Source of the DNA: Brevundimonas sp.
GTDB taxonomy: Bacteria > Pseudomonadota > Alphaproteobacteria > Caulobacterales > Caulobacteraceae
Length of the DNA: 61,724 nucleotides
Reading direction: 5' to 3'
NCBI GenBank assembly: GCA_004296955.1
Contig: SCVB01000028.1
Coordinates: forward strand, 1-61,724
Below are positions 35,871 through 44,514 of this stretch, piece by piece. The stretch's first letter is position 1; each line of letters opens with the position of its first letter. Under the pieces are notes generated by a model, which made no database searches, was not told the origin of the DNA, and worked only from the letters and a program-made list of their open reading frames with translations. Made by a program: the position numbers and the translations under genes.

Positions 35871-36110
35871 ATGCCGCCGCGCCACGCCGATGCGATCATC
35901 CCCCCGCCCGAGGCCATCGTGGTCCCGACCAAACGCGTCGCCTGCGACGGCGGCGGCGGGGCCCTCGGCCATCCGCTCGTCTATATGGACATGGGCGGGG
36001 ACGATTTCGTCGAATGCGCCTATTGCGACCGCCGCTTCGTGCTGGACGCCCATCCGCAGCCCGAGAACGAATACCTCAGCCCCGCCGCCCGACCGCCTGA
36101 AGCGCACTAG
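35871..36110 (+). CDS. CHCC-type zinc-finger protein (NDUFS6-like)
   Basis: A 79-residue protein. The motif RVACDGGGGALGHPLVYMDMGGDDFVECAYCDRRFVL holds the C-x8-H...C-x2-C ligands of the zf-CHCC family, whose mitochondrial member is complex I subunit NDUFS6. Alphaproteobacteria carry this as a stand-alone small protein; a role with complex I is plausible but not shown here. An upstream N-terminal extension of about 20 residues is low in structure. Confidence 0.9.
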   Translation: MPPRHADAIIPPPEAIVVPTKRVACDGGGGALGHPLVYMDMGGDDFVECAYCDRRFVLDAHPQPENEYLSPAARPPEAH

Positions 36111-36128
36111 GCGAGATCGGCCCGGGAT

Positions 36129-36788
36129 TCAGTCTTCCGCGGGCGGCGCCGGCATCAGGTCGCCGAACGGGGCGGCGTCTTCCAGCGCGCGGACGAACGA
36201 CGGCCGCGCCATAAGGCGCTGGTGCCAGGCTCTCAGCCGCGGCCGGTCGCCGAACGGAACCAGCCGTCGAGCGTAGGTCAGGATCGGGGCCGCGCCGCAG
36301 TCCGCCAGGGTAAAGGTCTCGCCCGCGCCCCAGGTGCGGCCGTCGGCCAGCCGGTTCTCGAGCCAGTCCCAAGCCCCGGCCAGGGTCGCCGCGTCCTGGG
36401 CGTCGCCGAAGGGGTCCTCGTTTCCGGCCGGGCGGAATTTCCGCGGGATGATACGGTTCATCGGCCCGCCGGCGTAGACATCCACCATTCGGTCGACCAG
36501 CCGCGCCTCCAGCGCCGCTTCCGGATCGGCGGGGATCAGCCGCCCGCCGCCGGCCAGACGGTCGAGGTATTCGATGACGATGCTGGATTCGTAGAGGGTC
36601 CGGCCCGCCGTCGTGTCCACCAGCGCCGGCATCTTGGCGAAGGGCGACAGGGCGCGGAATTCGGCCATGACCGCCTCGTTCGCGGCCTCGACCAGCTTCG
36701 GCTCGAACGGCAGGTCGAGTTCGTACAGAGCCACCGACGCCTTCTGACCGTAGGCGGAATAGGGGTGGGACCAGAGGATCAGGGACAT
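36129..36788 (-). CDS. Glutathione S-transferase family protein
   Basis: A 219-residue two-domain GST: thioredoxin-like N-terminus (LILWSHPYSAYGQKASVALYELDLPFEPKLVEA, cis-Pro in KMPALVD, ESSIVIEYL for the gamma-glutamyl contact) and an all-alpha C-terminal domain (TLADCGAAPILTYARR). The usual catalytic Ser/Cys/Tyr near the first helix could be Ser11. Last gene of a four-gene overlapping operon; overlap with the DHFR-like gene is TGATG. Substrate unknown. Confidence 0.92.
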   Translation of the reverse strand: MSLILWSHPYSAYGQKASVALYELDLPFEPKLVEAANEAVMAEFRALSPFAKMPALVDTTAGRTLYESSIVIEYLDRLAGGGRLIPADPEAALEARLVDRMVDVYAGGPMNRIIPRKFRPAGNEDPFGDAQDAATLAGAWDWLENRLADGRTWGAGETFTLADCGAAPILTYARRLVPFGDRPRLRAWHQRLMARPSFVRALEDAAPFGDLMPAPPAED

Positions 36789-37444
36789 CAGACGGGCTCC
36801 TTGCGAGTGAGCGTGAGGTGGGTGGCCTTTTCGCCCGGTTGTGTCCGGGCGATCCCGTATCCCGCCGCTGACAGGTCCAGCCCGTCCCACAGCGGCTCGC
36901 CGGCGCCGAGCAGGACGGGCGAGACGGCGATATGCAGTTCGTCGATGGCGCCGGCCTTCAGATACTGCCGGATCGTCTCCGCCCCGCCGCCGATGCGTAC
37001 GTCGAGGTCGCCCGCGGCCGCGCGGGCCCGCTCCAGCGCGACCGCCGCCCCTTCGGTGACGAAATGGAACACCGTCCCGCCCTTCATCTCCAGCGGCGGG
37101 CGCGGATGGTGGGTCAGGACGAAGACGGGACAGCGATAGGGCGGCTCCTCGCCCCACCAGCCCTCCCATCCGTCGTCCGGCCAGGGGCCGCGCGAATGGG
37201 CGAACATGTTGCGGCCGAGAATCCAGGCCCCGATTCCGTCCATGCCGCGTCTGGCGAAAACCTCGTCCACCCCGGTCTCGCCGTGGCCCTTGCCGTACAT
37301 CTTCTGGAAGGTCTCGGTCGGGAAGAACCATGCGTGCAGCGCCTCGCCGCCGACGCCCAGCGGGTTCTGCAGGCTCTGGTCCGGCCCGGCGCCGAATCCG
37401 TCGATCGAGACGGCGTAGGACGACACGCGGACCCGGCCGGTCAC
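36788..37444 (-). CDS. Dihydrofolate-reductase-fold protein (RibD C-like)
   Basis: A 218-residue member of the DHFR/RibD-C family (YyaP/YwjB type). It starts RVSSYAVSIDGFGAGPDQSLQNPLG and has GAWILGRNMFAHS, PVFVLTHHPRPPL and the nucleotide site IGGGAETIRQYLKAGAIDELHIAVSPVLLGAGEPLW. These proteins bind NADPH; the substrate is not known. It overlaps the SRPBCC gene (ATGA) and the GST gene. Confidence 0.92.
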   Translation of the reverse strand: MTGRVRVSSYAVSIDGFGAGPDQSLQNPLGVGGEALHAWFFPTETFQKMYGKGHGETGVDEVFARRGMDGIGAWILGRNMFAHSRGPWPDDGWEGWWGEEPPYRCPVFVLTHHPRPPLEMKGGTVFHFVTEGAAVALERARAAAGDLDVRIGGGAETIRQYLKAGAIDELHIAVSPVLLGAGEPLWDGLDLSAAGYGIARTQPGEKATHLTLTRKEPV

Positions 37445-37938
37445 GGGTTCATCTCCAGTTCGCGGGCGAGGTTCCCGAGCATTTCAGCACAGCCCTCTTC
37501 GCGCAGGGGGATGTGCGCGCCGCCGTCCTCGCCGAAATAGGCGCCCTGTTCGGTATAGACCAGCCGGGTTCCGCGGCCGTCGGACGCCAGTTCGATGGTC
37601 GCGAGAGACGCCGACTCCCGACGCCTCTCGCCACCGAGCTCGCGGCCCATGACGTAGCTGAGGATGATCCGGCGGCCCTCGACGATGTCCAGAAACCGGG
37701 TGTCGTTGAAGCCGAGGTCCGCGTCGGGCCCGCCGAAGCGATAGCGGCCGCCGCCCTGTCCCCCGACGCGGAAGTCATGGACCCATTCCTGGATCGTCGC
37801 GCCCGGCGCCTCCACGAACCATCGGCGAAAGGCGACCGGATCGGACCAGGCGCGGAAGACGCGGCCCGGCGAGGCGTCATAGCGGCGCTCGATCGTGAAG
37901 GTCCCGTGGGCGAGGGTGGGCCTGTCTGCGGGGGTCAT
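37441..37938 (-). CDS. SRPBCC (AHSA1/START-like) domain protein
   Basis: A 165-residue protein of the activator-of-Hsp90 homology / START fold: FTIERRYDASPGRVFRAWSDPVAFRRWFVEAPG, then DFRVGGRYRFGG-type strand and a C-terminal helix. Such domains bind hydrophobic ligands and are often paired with an ArsR regulator, as here. It overlaps ArsR (ATGA) and the DHFR-like gene (ATGA). Confidence 0.93.
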   Translation of the reverse strand: MTPADRPTLAHGTFTIERRYDASPGRVFRAWSDPVAFRRWFVEAPGATIQEWVHDFRVGGQGGGRYRFGGPDADLGFNDTRFLDIVEGRRIILSYVMGRELGGERRRESASLATIELASDGRGTRLVYTEQGAYFGEDGGAHIPLREEGCAEMLGNLARELEMNP

Positions 37939-38282
37939 TTCGGAAACTCCTCTTCGTCCCGGGTTTCGTCGAGAAAGGCGCCCAGCCGGTCGAGGCTGCG
38001 TTCGACGGACAGGCGGCGGCCGTTGATCCAGCGCTCCGCGGCGCTCAGCGCCCGGGGGTCGACGCGGCAGGTGCGGACCCGGCCGGACTTCTCCGAGGCC
38101 ACGAGTCCGGACGCCTCGAGGATCTTCAGATGCTGCGCCACCGCCGACATCGACATCGGAAACGGCGCAGCCAGTTCGCTGACCGAGGCCGGCCCGCGCG
38201 ACAGGCGTTCGACCATGGCCCGGCGGGTCGGGTCGGACAGGGCCTGGAAGGCGAGATCGAGCGAGCCTTGATGCTGAAGCAT
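37935..38282 (-). CDS. ArsR-family regulator
   Basis: A 115-residue winged-helix repressor: AFQALSDPTRRAMVERLSRGPASVSELAAPFPMSMSAVAQHLKILEASGLV. No Cys-based metal site is visible, so it probably senses something other than arsenic; ArsR/AHSA1 pairs are common. First gene of the operon. The ATG lacks a Shine-Dalgarno, and GATACT lies 7 bases ahead, which would suit a leaderless transcript. A palindromic ACTTAAGT sits in that region. Confidence 0.92.
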   Translation of the reverse strand: MLQHQGSLDLAFQALSDPTRRAMVERLSRGPASVSELAAPFPMSMSAVAQHLKILEASGLVASEKSGRVRTCRVDPRALSAAERWINGRRLSVERSLDRLGAFLDETRDEEEFPK

Positions 38283-38283
38283 T

Positions 38284-38293
38284 CACTTAAGTA
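38284..38293. promoter_or_regulatory. Candidate ArsR self-operator
   Basis: CACTTAAGTA contains the perfect 8-base palindrome ACTTAAGT, overlapping the putative -10 of the ArsR gene and just before its ATG. It is placed where autorepression is expected. Confidence 0.4.
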
Positions 38294-38372
38294 TCAAGCC
38301 CGAGGGCCGTCCGCAACCCCTCGTTAAGGGACGCAGCGCAACCTCGACCCCGATCCACTCGGAAGACACGCC

Positions 38373-38750
38373 ATGTCGACCATCCAGACGTCCAGCTTCC
38401 GTCGCCAGCGCGATCATTTCGAGCCGCAGGACACTGATCCCCACGAACAGCGGCGGCTGCGCGGCCTGCTTGAACAGATCGACTATTCGGCCTTCGTCGC
38501 CAATCGCGAGGTCATCGGCCAGATGCTGCCGAAACTGGACGCCGCGGTCTTCCAGCGCATGGCGGTGGTGACCGCGACCGCGCGCGCCAAATGGATCGCC
38601 GAAAGCCTGCGCCAGTCGGAATCCGGGGCGCCCTCGACCCCCGACCAGATCGCCCGGCTCGCCGCCGCGCGCACGGCCTATGAGGAACTGGCCGAGGCCT
38701 ATGAGGGCCTGCGCCGCATGGTCGAACGCAGCTACGTCGCCATTCGCTAG
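38373..38750 (+). CDS. Hypothetical helical protein
   Basis: A 125-residue soluble helical protein, divergent from ArsR. It begins STIQTSSFRRQRDHFEPQDTD and continues with long amphipathic helices (HEQRRLRGLLEQIDYSAFVANREVIGQMLPKLDAAVFQRMAVVTATARAKWIAESL). No family recognised. Its stop overlaps the stop of the convergent Pro/Ala-rich gene by 4 bases. Confidence 0.62.
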   Translation: MSTIQTSSFRRQRDHFEPQDTDPHEQRRLRGLLEQIDYSAFVANREVIGQMLPKLDAAVFQRMAVVTATARAKWIAESLRQSESGAPSTPDQIARLAAARTAYEELAEAYEGLRRMVERSYVAIR

Positions 38751-39688
38751 CCGATCGGCTGCGGCCGGGTCGCGATCGGCGCGTCCGGGTCTGAGGGCGG
38801 ACGCTCGGCCTCTGTCGGCGCGGGCGCCGGCGGCGGCGCGATCACGATCACCGGGGCAGGCGTGACGGCCGGAGCCGCGGCCGGCGGGGCGACGGCCTCG
38901 GGCGGCGACGCTGCGGGCCGATTCACGGACGGCGCAGGCGCGCGGGCCGCAGCCGGGGCGGCTGTCGTCGATCGTGCGGGGGCTGGCGCGGTCGTTGCGG
39001 GCGCAGGGGCTTCCGGCGACGCCTCGGCCGCGGCGACCGGGGCCGGCGGGACCTCCGGGAGCGGGGCGGCCGCGACAGTCGTCGTCGGCGGCGCTGTCGC
39101 GGAGATCGGAGCCGGAGCGGGCGTCGCGGCGGGCGGCCGGGTCCAGATCCAGGCGCCGAGGGCGAGCACCGTCACGGCGGCGACGGCGACTCCGGCGTAG
39201 AGCGGCATCCGGCTGGCGGCCTTGCGGTCGGATTTTCTGTAGGCGGGACCCGGACCCGCGTCGCGTTCGACCTCGTCGCGGACGGCCGGCTGGAAGGCTG
39301 GCACGGCGTCGAGCTGCATGGCGGCGGCCGGCGCGACGGGCTCCGGCGCGGGCGGCGGCAGGGGCCGAACCGTCAGATCGGCGGCGTGGTCCTTCGGCGC
39401 CGCGCCCGGCGCGGGAGCGGCGCCGGCTGTCTCGCGCGGCTCGGGCGCCCGGGGGACTTCCGGGGCCGGGGCAGGGACGGGCGCGGCCGGGGCGGCGCGC
39501 GGGATCAGGGAGCCGGTCAGGACGCCCGGCGCCATCTGCATGCGCGGCGGCTCGGGCAGGGGCGGCAGGCGCTCGCCCTTCGGCAGGGGACCGGCGCGGA
39601 ACACGGTCGCCGGCGGACGGCCCCACACCACCGGACGGCGGAAGGGCTCGGGCGTGCCGTTGAGCGGCTTTTCAGGATCGGTGGACAT
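38747..39688 (-). CDS. Pro/Ala-rich single-pass membrane protein
   Basis: A 313-residue protein with a long Pro-rich cytoplasmic part (about 1-160), one membrane helix (about 162-184, YAGVAVAAVTVLALGAWIW) and a very Pro/Ala-rich outer tail (about 185-313). The end contains VIVIAPPPAPAP, resembling PPVIIIEPAG at the end of the protein at 44515-45165, which has the same layout. Low complexity makes homology unclear. It may act as a spacer or envelope tether (inference). Confidence 0.7.
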   Translation of the reverse strand: MSTDPEKPLNGTPEPFRRPVVWGRPPATVFRAGPLPKGERLPPLPEPPRMQMAPGVLTGSLIPRAAPAAPVPAPAPEVPRAPEPRETAGAAPAPGAAPKDHAADLTVRPLPPPAPEPVAPAAAMQLDAVPAFQPAVRDEVERDAGPGPAYRKSDRKAASRMPLYAGVAVAAVTVLALGAWIWTRPPAATPAPAPISATAPPTTTVAAAPLPEVPPAPVAAAEASPEAPAPATTAPAPARSTTAAPAAARAPAPSVNRPAASPPEAVAPPAAAPAVTPAPVIVIAPPPAPAPTEAERPPSDPDAPIATRPQPIG

Positions 39689-39786
39689 GCAAGCTCCCGC
39701 GCCGGACCCGGCGCGCTACATCAACTGCGGAGAGAGGCCAAGGTGTCCGCCGATCTGGCCCGTTTCGTGGCCCCGACCTGAAGACC

Positions 39787-40563
39787 TCAGTTCTTCAAGC
39801 GGTAGCCGGTCCTGAACATCCAGCCGACGATGGCCAGACAGATCAGCAGGAAGCCGAACGTCGCCGCCAGGCTGATCCCGATGCCGACGTCGCCCGAGCC
39901 GTAGAAGGTCCAGCGGAACCCGGAGATCAGATAGACCACGGGGTTGAACAGGGTGACCGTGCGCCAGGCCGGCGGCAGCATGTCGATCGAATAGAAGGAT
40001 CCGCCGAGGAAGGTCAGGGGCGTGACCACCAGCATGGGGATCATCTGCAACTGTTCGAAGCCGTTGGCCCAGATGCCGATGATGAAGCCGAACAGGCTGA
40101 AGGTCGTCGAGATCAGGATCAGGAAGGCCAGCATCTCGATCGGATGGAGGATGTGGAGGGGCACGAACAGGGCCGCCGTGGCCAGGATGATCAGGCCCAG
40201 CACCGCCGACTTGGTCGCCGCCGCCCCGACATAGGCGATGACGATCTCCAGAGGGCTCACCGGCGCGGACAGCAGCTCATAGATGGTGCCTGTGAATTTC
40301 GGGAAATAGATGCCGAAGCTGGCGTTGAAGATCGACTGGGTGAACAGGCTCAGCATGATCAGGCCGGGCACGATGAAGGCGCCGTAGGGCACGCCGTCGA
40401 TCTCGGTCATGCGGCTGCCGATGGCCGAGCCGAAGACGACGAAATACAGGGCCGTGGTGATCACCGGGGTGACGATCGACTGCCAGACGGTGCGCAGGGC
40501 GCGCGCCATCTCGAAGCGGTAGATGGCCCAGACGCCATAGCCGTTGAAGGTCAGACTGTTCAT
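39787..40563 (-). CDS. ABC-2-type transporter permease
   Basis: A 258-residue membrane protein with about six helices and the ABC-2 family pattern: [40 protein letters not shown] at the N-terminus, then [26 protein letters not shown] and [32 protein letters not shown]. It overlaps the ATPase gene by 4 bases (ATGA), so the two form an exporter of the NodJ/DrrB type. Cargo unknown. Confidence 0.95.
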   Translation of the reverse strand: MNSLTFNGYGVWAIYRFEMARALRTVWQSIVTPVITTALYFVVFGSAIGSRMTEIDGVPYGAFIVPGLIMLSLFTQSIFNASFGIYFPKFTGTIYELLSAPVSPLEIVIAYVGAAATKSAVLGLIILATAALFVPLHILHPIEMLAFLILISTTFSLFGFIIGIWANGFEQLQMIPMLVVTPLTFLGGSFYSIDMLPPAWRTVTLFNPVVYLISGFRWTFYGSGDVGIGISLAATFGFLLICLAIVGWMFRTGYRLKN

Positions 40564-41498
40564 GCGGCCGCTCCCGTGTCGCGGTGGACGAGGCTGACGA
40601 AGATGTCCTCAAGCGAGCTCTGACTGGTGTGCAGGTCCTTGAAGGCGATGCCGAGGTCCGAGAGCTTGCGCAGCAGGGACGGCACGCCCGTCTTCTCGAG
40701 ATTGGAATCGAAGACGTATTCCAGCTCGGCGCCGTCGGCCTTCAGCGTCGGCGACCATTCGGCCAGTTCCGCCGGCACCGCGGCCAGCGGTTCCTGCAGG
40801 TTCAGGGTCAGGGTCTTCTTGCCCAGCTTCTTCATCAGGGCCGAGGTCTCCTCGACCAGGATCAGTTCGCCCTTGAGGATCACGCCCACCCGGTCGGCCA
40901 TCTCCTCGGCCTCCTCGATATAGTGGGTGGTCAGGATGATGGTGACGCCCTTGTCGCGCAGGCCGCGGACCAGGTTCCACATGTCGCGGCGCAGTTCGAC
41001 GTCCACGCCGGCCGTCGGTTCGTCGAGGAACAGGATGTCGGGCTCGTGGCTCAGCGCCTTGGCGATCATGACCCGGCGCTTCATGCCGCCGGACAGGGTC
41101 ATGATCTTGGCGTCCTTCTTGTCCCACAGGCTCAGGTCGCGCAGCACCTTTTCGATATGGCCCGGGTTCGGCGCCTTGCCGAACAGGCCGCGGCTGAAGG
41201 TGACGGTGGCCAGCACCGTCTCGAAGGCGTCGGTGGTCAGTTCCTGCGGCACCAGGCCGATCTTCGAGCGGGCGGCGCGATAGTCCTTCTGGATATCGTG
41301 GCCGTCGGCGATGACCGTGCCGGTCGTCGGCGTGACGATGCCGCAGACGATCGAGATCAGGGTCGTCTTGCCGGCGCCGTTGGGACCCAGCAGGGCGAAG
41401 ATCTCGCCCTTGCCGATGGTCAGGTCCGTCGTCTTGAGGGCCTGGAGCCCCGACTTGTAGGTCTTGGTCAGACCCTGGATTGAAATCACCGGCTGCAT
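40560..41498 (-). CDS. ABC-2-type transporter ATPase
   Basis: A 312-residue ATPase with Walker [10 protein letters not shown], the signature [15 protein letters not shown], Walker [11 protein letters not shown] and H-loop TTHYIEE. The C-terminal 90 residues (...[14 protein letters not shown]) are of the DrrA type. GGGAGG precedes the ATG at 41498; the longer open frame upstream is not coding. Works with the overlapping permease. It is similar throughout to the ATPase at 34.4 kb. Confidence 0.96.
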   Translation of the reverse strand: MQPVISIQGLTKTYKSGLQALKTTDLTIGKGEIFALLGPNGAGKTTLISIVCGIVTPTTGTVIADGHDIQKDYRAARSKIGLVPQELTTDAFETVLATVTFSRGLFGKAPNPGHIEKVLRDLSLWDKKDAKIMTLSGGMKRRVMIAKALSHEPDILFLDEPTAGVDVELRRDMWNLVRGLRDKGVTIILTTHYIEEAEEMADRVGVILKGELILVEETSALMKKLGKKTLTLNLQEPLAAVPAELAEWSPTLKADGAELEYVFDSNLEKTGVPSLLRKLSDLGIAFKDLHTSQSSLEDIFVSLVHRDTGAAA

Positions 41499-41525
41499 TC
41501 GCGCCCTCCCGAGAGGCAGGCAGAT

Positions 41526-42509
41526 ATGCGTCCCCCTGTCGCACCTCAAGGGCGCGACACGGCATGGGAGCCATATTCCCGGCTGCGGGTTACCGTCGCC
41601 GTGCCCCGTCCCCTCGCCCTGATCCGCGCCCGTCTTGCTGAACTGGGCGACCTGGGGCGCCGACGTTCGGGACTGCTGCGCCGCGTTCCGCCGCTGCATG
41701 ACCTGCTCGAGCTGGCGGCGCGCATCGGCTATGGCGCCCGCGGTTTCGTCTATCTGTCCGCCGGAGTCCTGATCCTGCTGGCGGCCGTCGATCTGGTCGG
41801 GGATGCCGTCGGGGTGAAGGGGTCGCTCGACTGGCTGGCCCTGCGCCCTCTCGGCCGGGTCTGGGTCTTCCTCGTCGGCCTCGGCCTGGCCGCCTTCGTC
41901 ATGTGGCGCGTGCTCCAGGCGGTGTTCGACGCCGACCATGAGGGCACGTCCCGGCACGGTCTGGCCACCCGACTGGGGCAGGCCTTCAGCGGCTTCAGCT
42001 ATGCGGCCCTGTCCTTTGCGGCCTTCAGCCTTCTGATCCACGCGCCCGAGGGCGACCCCGCCGTGGAAGGGGTGATCCGCAGCCGCGAGCAGGCCGCCAC
42101 GGTGCTGGCCCTGCCATTCGGGAAATGGATTCTCGTCGGGGCGGGGCTGACGATCTTCGGCATCGGGGCCGCCAATGTCGTCAGGGCGTGGCGGGAAGAC
42201 TTCACCGAGTACCTCGCCTGTTCCGCGAAGACCTGTCGCCGGGTGTCGCCGCTGGCCCGCACCGGCCATATCGCCCGGGGGCTGGCCTATCTGCCGCTGG
42301 CGGCGCTGGTCGTCCTGGCCGGCCTGAAGTCCGAGGCCTCGGACGTCACCAGCCTGGGCGCCGCCCTTGAAGCCGTCGAACGCCAGCCCGCCGGATCCTG
42401 GATCCTCGCGATCGGGGCCCTGGGCTTCATCGCCTTCGGAGCCTTTTCCTTCATCGAGGCGCGGTTCCGGCGAATCCGCCCGCCGCGCGATCTGAATCCG
42501 CTGGGCTGA
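41526..42509 (+). CDS. DUF1206 membrane protein
   Basis: A protein of about 327 residues with six predicted membrane helices in three repeats of two, each starting with a G(A/Y)-x-AR-G-(F/L)-x-Y pattern ([50 protein letters not shown]). This triplication is the DUF1206 family. Function unknown. The first 30-odd residues are weak as protein, so a GTG start near 41602 is possible. Only 27 bases separate it from the divergent ATPase start. Confidence 0.88.
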   Translation: MRPPVAPQGRDTAWEPYSRLRVTVAVPRPLALIRARLAELGDLGRRRSGLLRRVPPLHDLLELAARIGYGARGFVYLSAGVLILLAAVDLVGDAVGVKGSLDWLALRPLGRVWVFLVGLGLAAFVMWRVLQAVFDADHEGTSRHGLATRLGQAFSGFSYAALSFAAFSLLIHAPEGDPAVEGVIRSREQAATVLALPFGKWILVGAGLTIFGIGAANVVRAWREDFTEYLACSAKTCRRVSPLARTGHIARGLAYLPLAALVVLAGLKSEASDVTSLGAALEAVERQPAGSWILAIGALGFIAFGAFSFIEARFRRIRPPRDLNPLG

Positions 42510-42567
42510 GGCGTCCAGCCGGAACCGCAGGCGTATCTGCCCTGTTCAACCTTCGCCGGAGCCCGCC

Positions 42568-43113
42568 ATGTCGATGCGAACCCTCGCCGCCGTCCTCGTC
42601 CTGTCGGGCGCCCTGGGCCTTTCCGCCTGCGTCACGGCGCCGTCGCCGGACGAGGTGCGGGCCCCCGCCCCGGCCCGCCCTGTCGATCCCGAACGCTTCT
42701 ACGCCGGACGCTGGCTGGAGATCGCGCGGCTGCCGATGCGGCTGACGGACGGCTGCGTCGCCGGGGCCACCAACTATGTCGTGGTCAGCCCGACCCGCGT
42801 CGATGTGCGCGACACCTGCCAGGTCGGGACGCCCCAGGGCCGCGAGAAGGCCATCGGCGGCCGGGGCGAAATCCTCGATCCCGGCGTCAACGCCAAATTG
42901 CGGGTGCGTTACGTCGGCGGCCTGATCACCTGGGACTATTGGGTCCTTGATCATGCCGAGGACTACAGTTGGTTCATCTCGGCCGACCCGACTTTCGACA
43001 AGCTGTGGATCTACACCCGCGAGGTTCCGACCGCCGCCGAACGCCAGGCCCTGACCGCGCGCGCCGCGGCCCTGGGCTATGATGTCAGCCGGCTGGAATT
43101 CCCCGCCTTCTGA
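42568..43113 (+). CDS. Bacterial lipocalin (Blc-like) lipoprotein
   Basis: A 181-residue outer-membrane lipoprotein candidate: lipobox LSAC (Cys21), then the lipocalin signature YAGRWLEIARLP (G-x-W) and ITWDYWVLDHAEDYSWFISADPTFDKLWIYTREV near the end. Blc proteins bind lysophospholipids and are stationary-phase induced in E. coli. GGAG lies 6 bases before the ATG. A GGAAC...GTT pair with 18-base spacing lies upstream and could be a stress promoter. Confidence 0.93.
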   Translation: MSMRTLAAVLVLSGALGLSACVTAPSPDEVRAPAPARPVDPERFYAGRWLEIARLPMRLTDGCVAGATNYVVVSPTRVDVRDTCQVGTPQGREKAIGGRGEILDPGVNAKLRVRYVGGLITWDYWVLDHAEDYSWFISADPTFDKLWIYTREVPTAAERQALTARAAALGYDVSRLEFPAF

Positions 43114-43130
43114 ACCCCGAGGCCGACATT

Positions 43131-44444
43131 ATGACCCGCCCGCCCCTGCTCGCCGTCTCTCTCCTGGCGCTGACCCTCGCCGCCTGCGGCGGGTCCGAGG
43201 CGCTCGATCCGTCCGCGGGTTTCGGGCCGAACCCCACCCTGCCGGCGCCGCAGATCTCGCTGTTCCCGCGGGTGAACATCGCCGAGGCCGTGGGCTGGCC
43301 GGCGGGTCGGACGCCGGTCGCCGCCCCGGGGTTCAGGGTGCAGGCCTTCGCCTCGGGTCTGGATCACCCCCGCTGGCTGTACCGCCTGCCCAACGGCGAC
43401 ATCCTGGTGGCCGAGTCCAACGCCCCGCCGAAGCCGGAGGGCCAGTCGGGCGGCCTGCGCGGCTGGGTGCAGGGGCTGTTCATGAAGAAGGCCGGGGCGC
43501 GCGCGCCCAGCGCCAACCGGATCACCCTGCTGCGTGACGCCGATGGCGACGGCGTCGCCGAGGTGAAGACCGCCTTCCTCGAGAATCTGAACTCGCCCTT
43601 CGGCATGGCCCTGGTGGGCGACGTTCTCTACGTCGCCAACGCCGACGCCGTGGTCGCCTTCCCCTACCAGGCCGGCCAGACCCGGATCGCCGCCCCCGCG
43701 CGCAAGCTGGCCGACCTGCCGGCCGGACGGAATCATCACTGGACCAAGAGCCTGGTCGCCAGCGCGGACGGCCAGCGGCTGTATGTCGGGGTCGGCTCCA
43801 ACTCCAACATCGGCGAGAATGGTCTCGAGGAGGAGACGGGCCGCGCCGCCATCCATGAGATCGACATCGCGACCGGGGCCGACCGGATCTTCGCCTCCGG
43901 CCTGCGCAATCCCGTCGGACTGGCGTGGCAGCCGGACAGCGGCAAGCTCTGGGTCTCGGTCAACGAGCGCGACGAACTGGGCAATGACCTGGTCCCCGAC
44001 TACATGACCTCGGTCACCCCCGGGGGCTTCTACGGCTGGCCCTGGAGCTACTATGGCCCGATCGTCGATGCGCGGGTCGAGCCCCGCAATCCGGACATGG
44101 TCGCGCGGGCGCTGAAGCCCGACTATGCGCTCGGCGCCCACACCGCCTCGCTGGGTCTGACCTTCGGCGAGGGCGGGCTCTTTCCGGCGCGCTACCGCGG
44201 CGGGGCCTTCGTGGGCCAGCACGGATCGTGGAACCGGACGCCGCGCAACGGCTATCGGGTGATCTTCGTGCCCTTCGCCGGCGGGGTTCCGGCGGGACCG
44301 CCCGAGGACATCCTGACCGGCTTCCTCAACGACGAGGATCAGGCCATGGGCCGGCCGGTCGGGGTGCAGTTCGACGGCGCGGGCGCCCTGCTGGTCGCGG
44401 ACGACGTCGGCAACGTCATCTGGCGGGTGTCGCCCCGGGCGTGA
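43131..44444 (+). CDS. PQQ-type sorbosone-dehydrogenase-like lipoprotein
   Basis: A 437-residue exported beta-propeller protein. Lipobox LAAC (about Cys19). The signature of the L-sorbosone/glucose dehydrogenase group is present: GLDHPRWLYRLPNGDILVAESN, LNSPFGMALVGDVLYVAN, FASGLRNPVGLAWQPDSG, WPWSYYG and FVGQHGSWNRTP. PQQ use is a family inference; no PQQ synthesis genes are here. It follows the lipocalin gene by 17 bases, so they are probably one transcript, which ends at the hairpin at 44460. Confidence 0.9.
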   Translation: MTRPPLLAVSLLALTLAACGGSEALDPSAGFGPNPTLPAPQISLFPRVNIAEAVGWPAGRTPVAAPGFRVQAFASGLDHPRWLYRLPNGDILVAESNAPPKPEGQSGGLRGWVQGLFMKKAGARAPSANRITLLRDADGDGVAEVKTAFLENLNSPFGMALVGDVLYVANADAVVAFPYQAGQTRIAAPARKLADLPAGRNHHWTKSLVASADGQRLYVGVGSNSNIGENGLEEETGRAAIHEIDIATGADRIFASGLRNPVGLAWQPDSGKLWVSVNERDELGNDLVPDYMTSVTPGGFYGWPWSYYGPIVDARVEPRNPDMVARALKPDYALGAHTASLGLTFGEGGLFPARYRGGAFVGQHGSWNRTPRNGYRVIFVPFAGGVPAGPPEDILTGFLNDEDQAMGRPVGVQFDGAGALLVADDVGNVIWRVSPRA

Positions 44445-44459
44445 GGCCGAACAAACGAA

Positions 44460-44487
44460 GGCCCCGGCGGAGCGATCCGCCGGGGCC
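44460..44487. terminator. Bidirectional hairpin between convergent genes
   Basis: A 12-bp perfect stem (GGCCCCGGCGGA / TCCGCCGGGGCC) with a GCGA loop lies between the sorbosone-type gene and the convergent TM gene. No T-tract, but placement and stability suit termination of both. Confidence 0.65.
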
Positions 44488-44514
44488 GGGTCGTGAGGGA
44501 CGCGTTGGCCGAAA

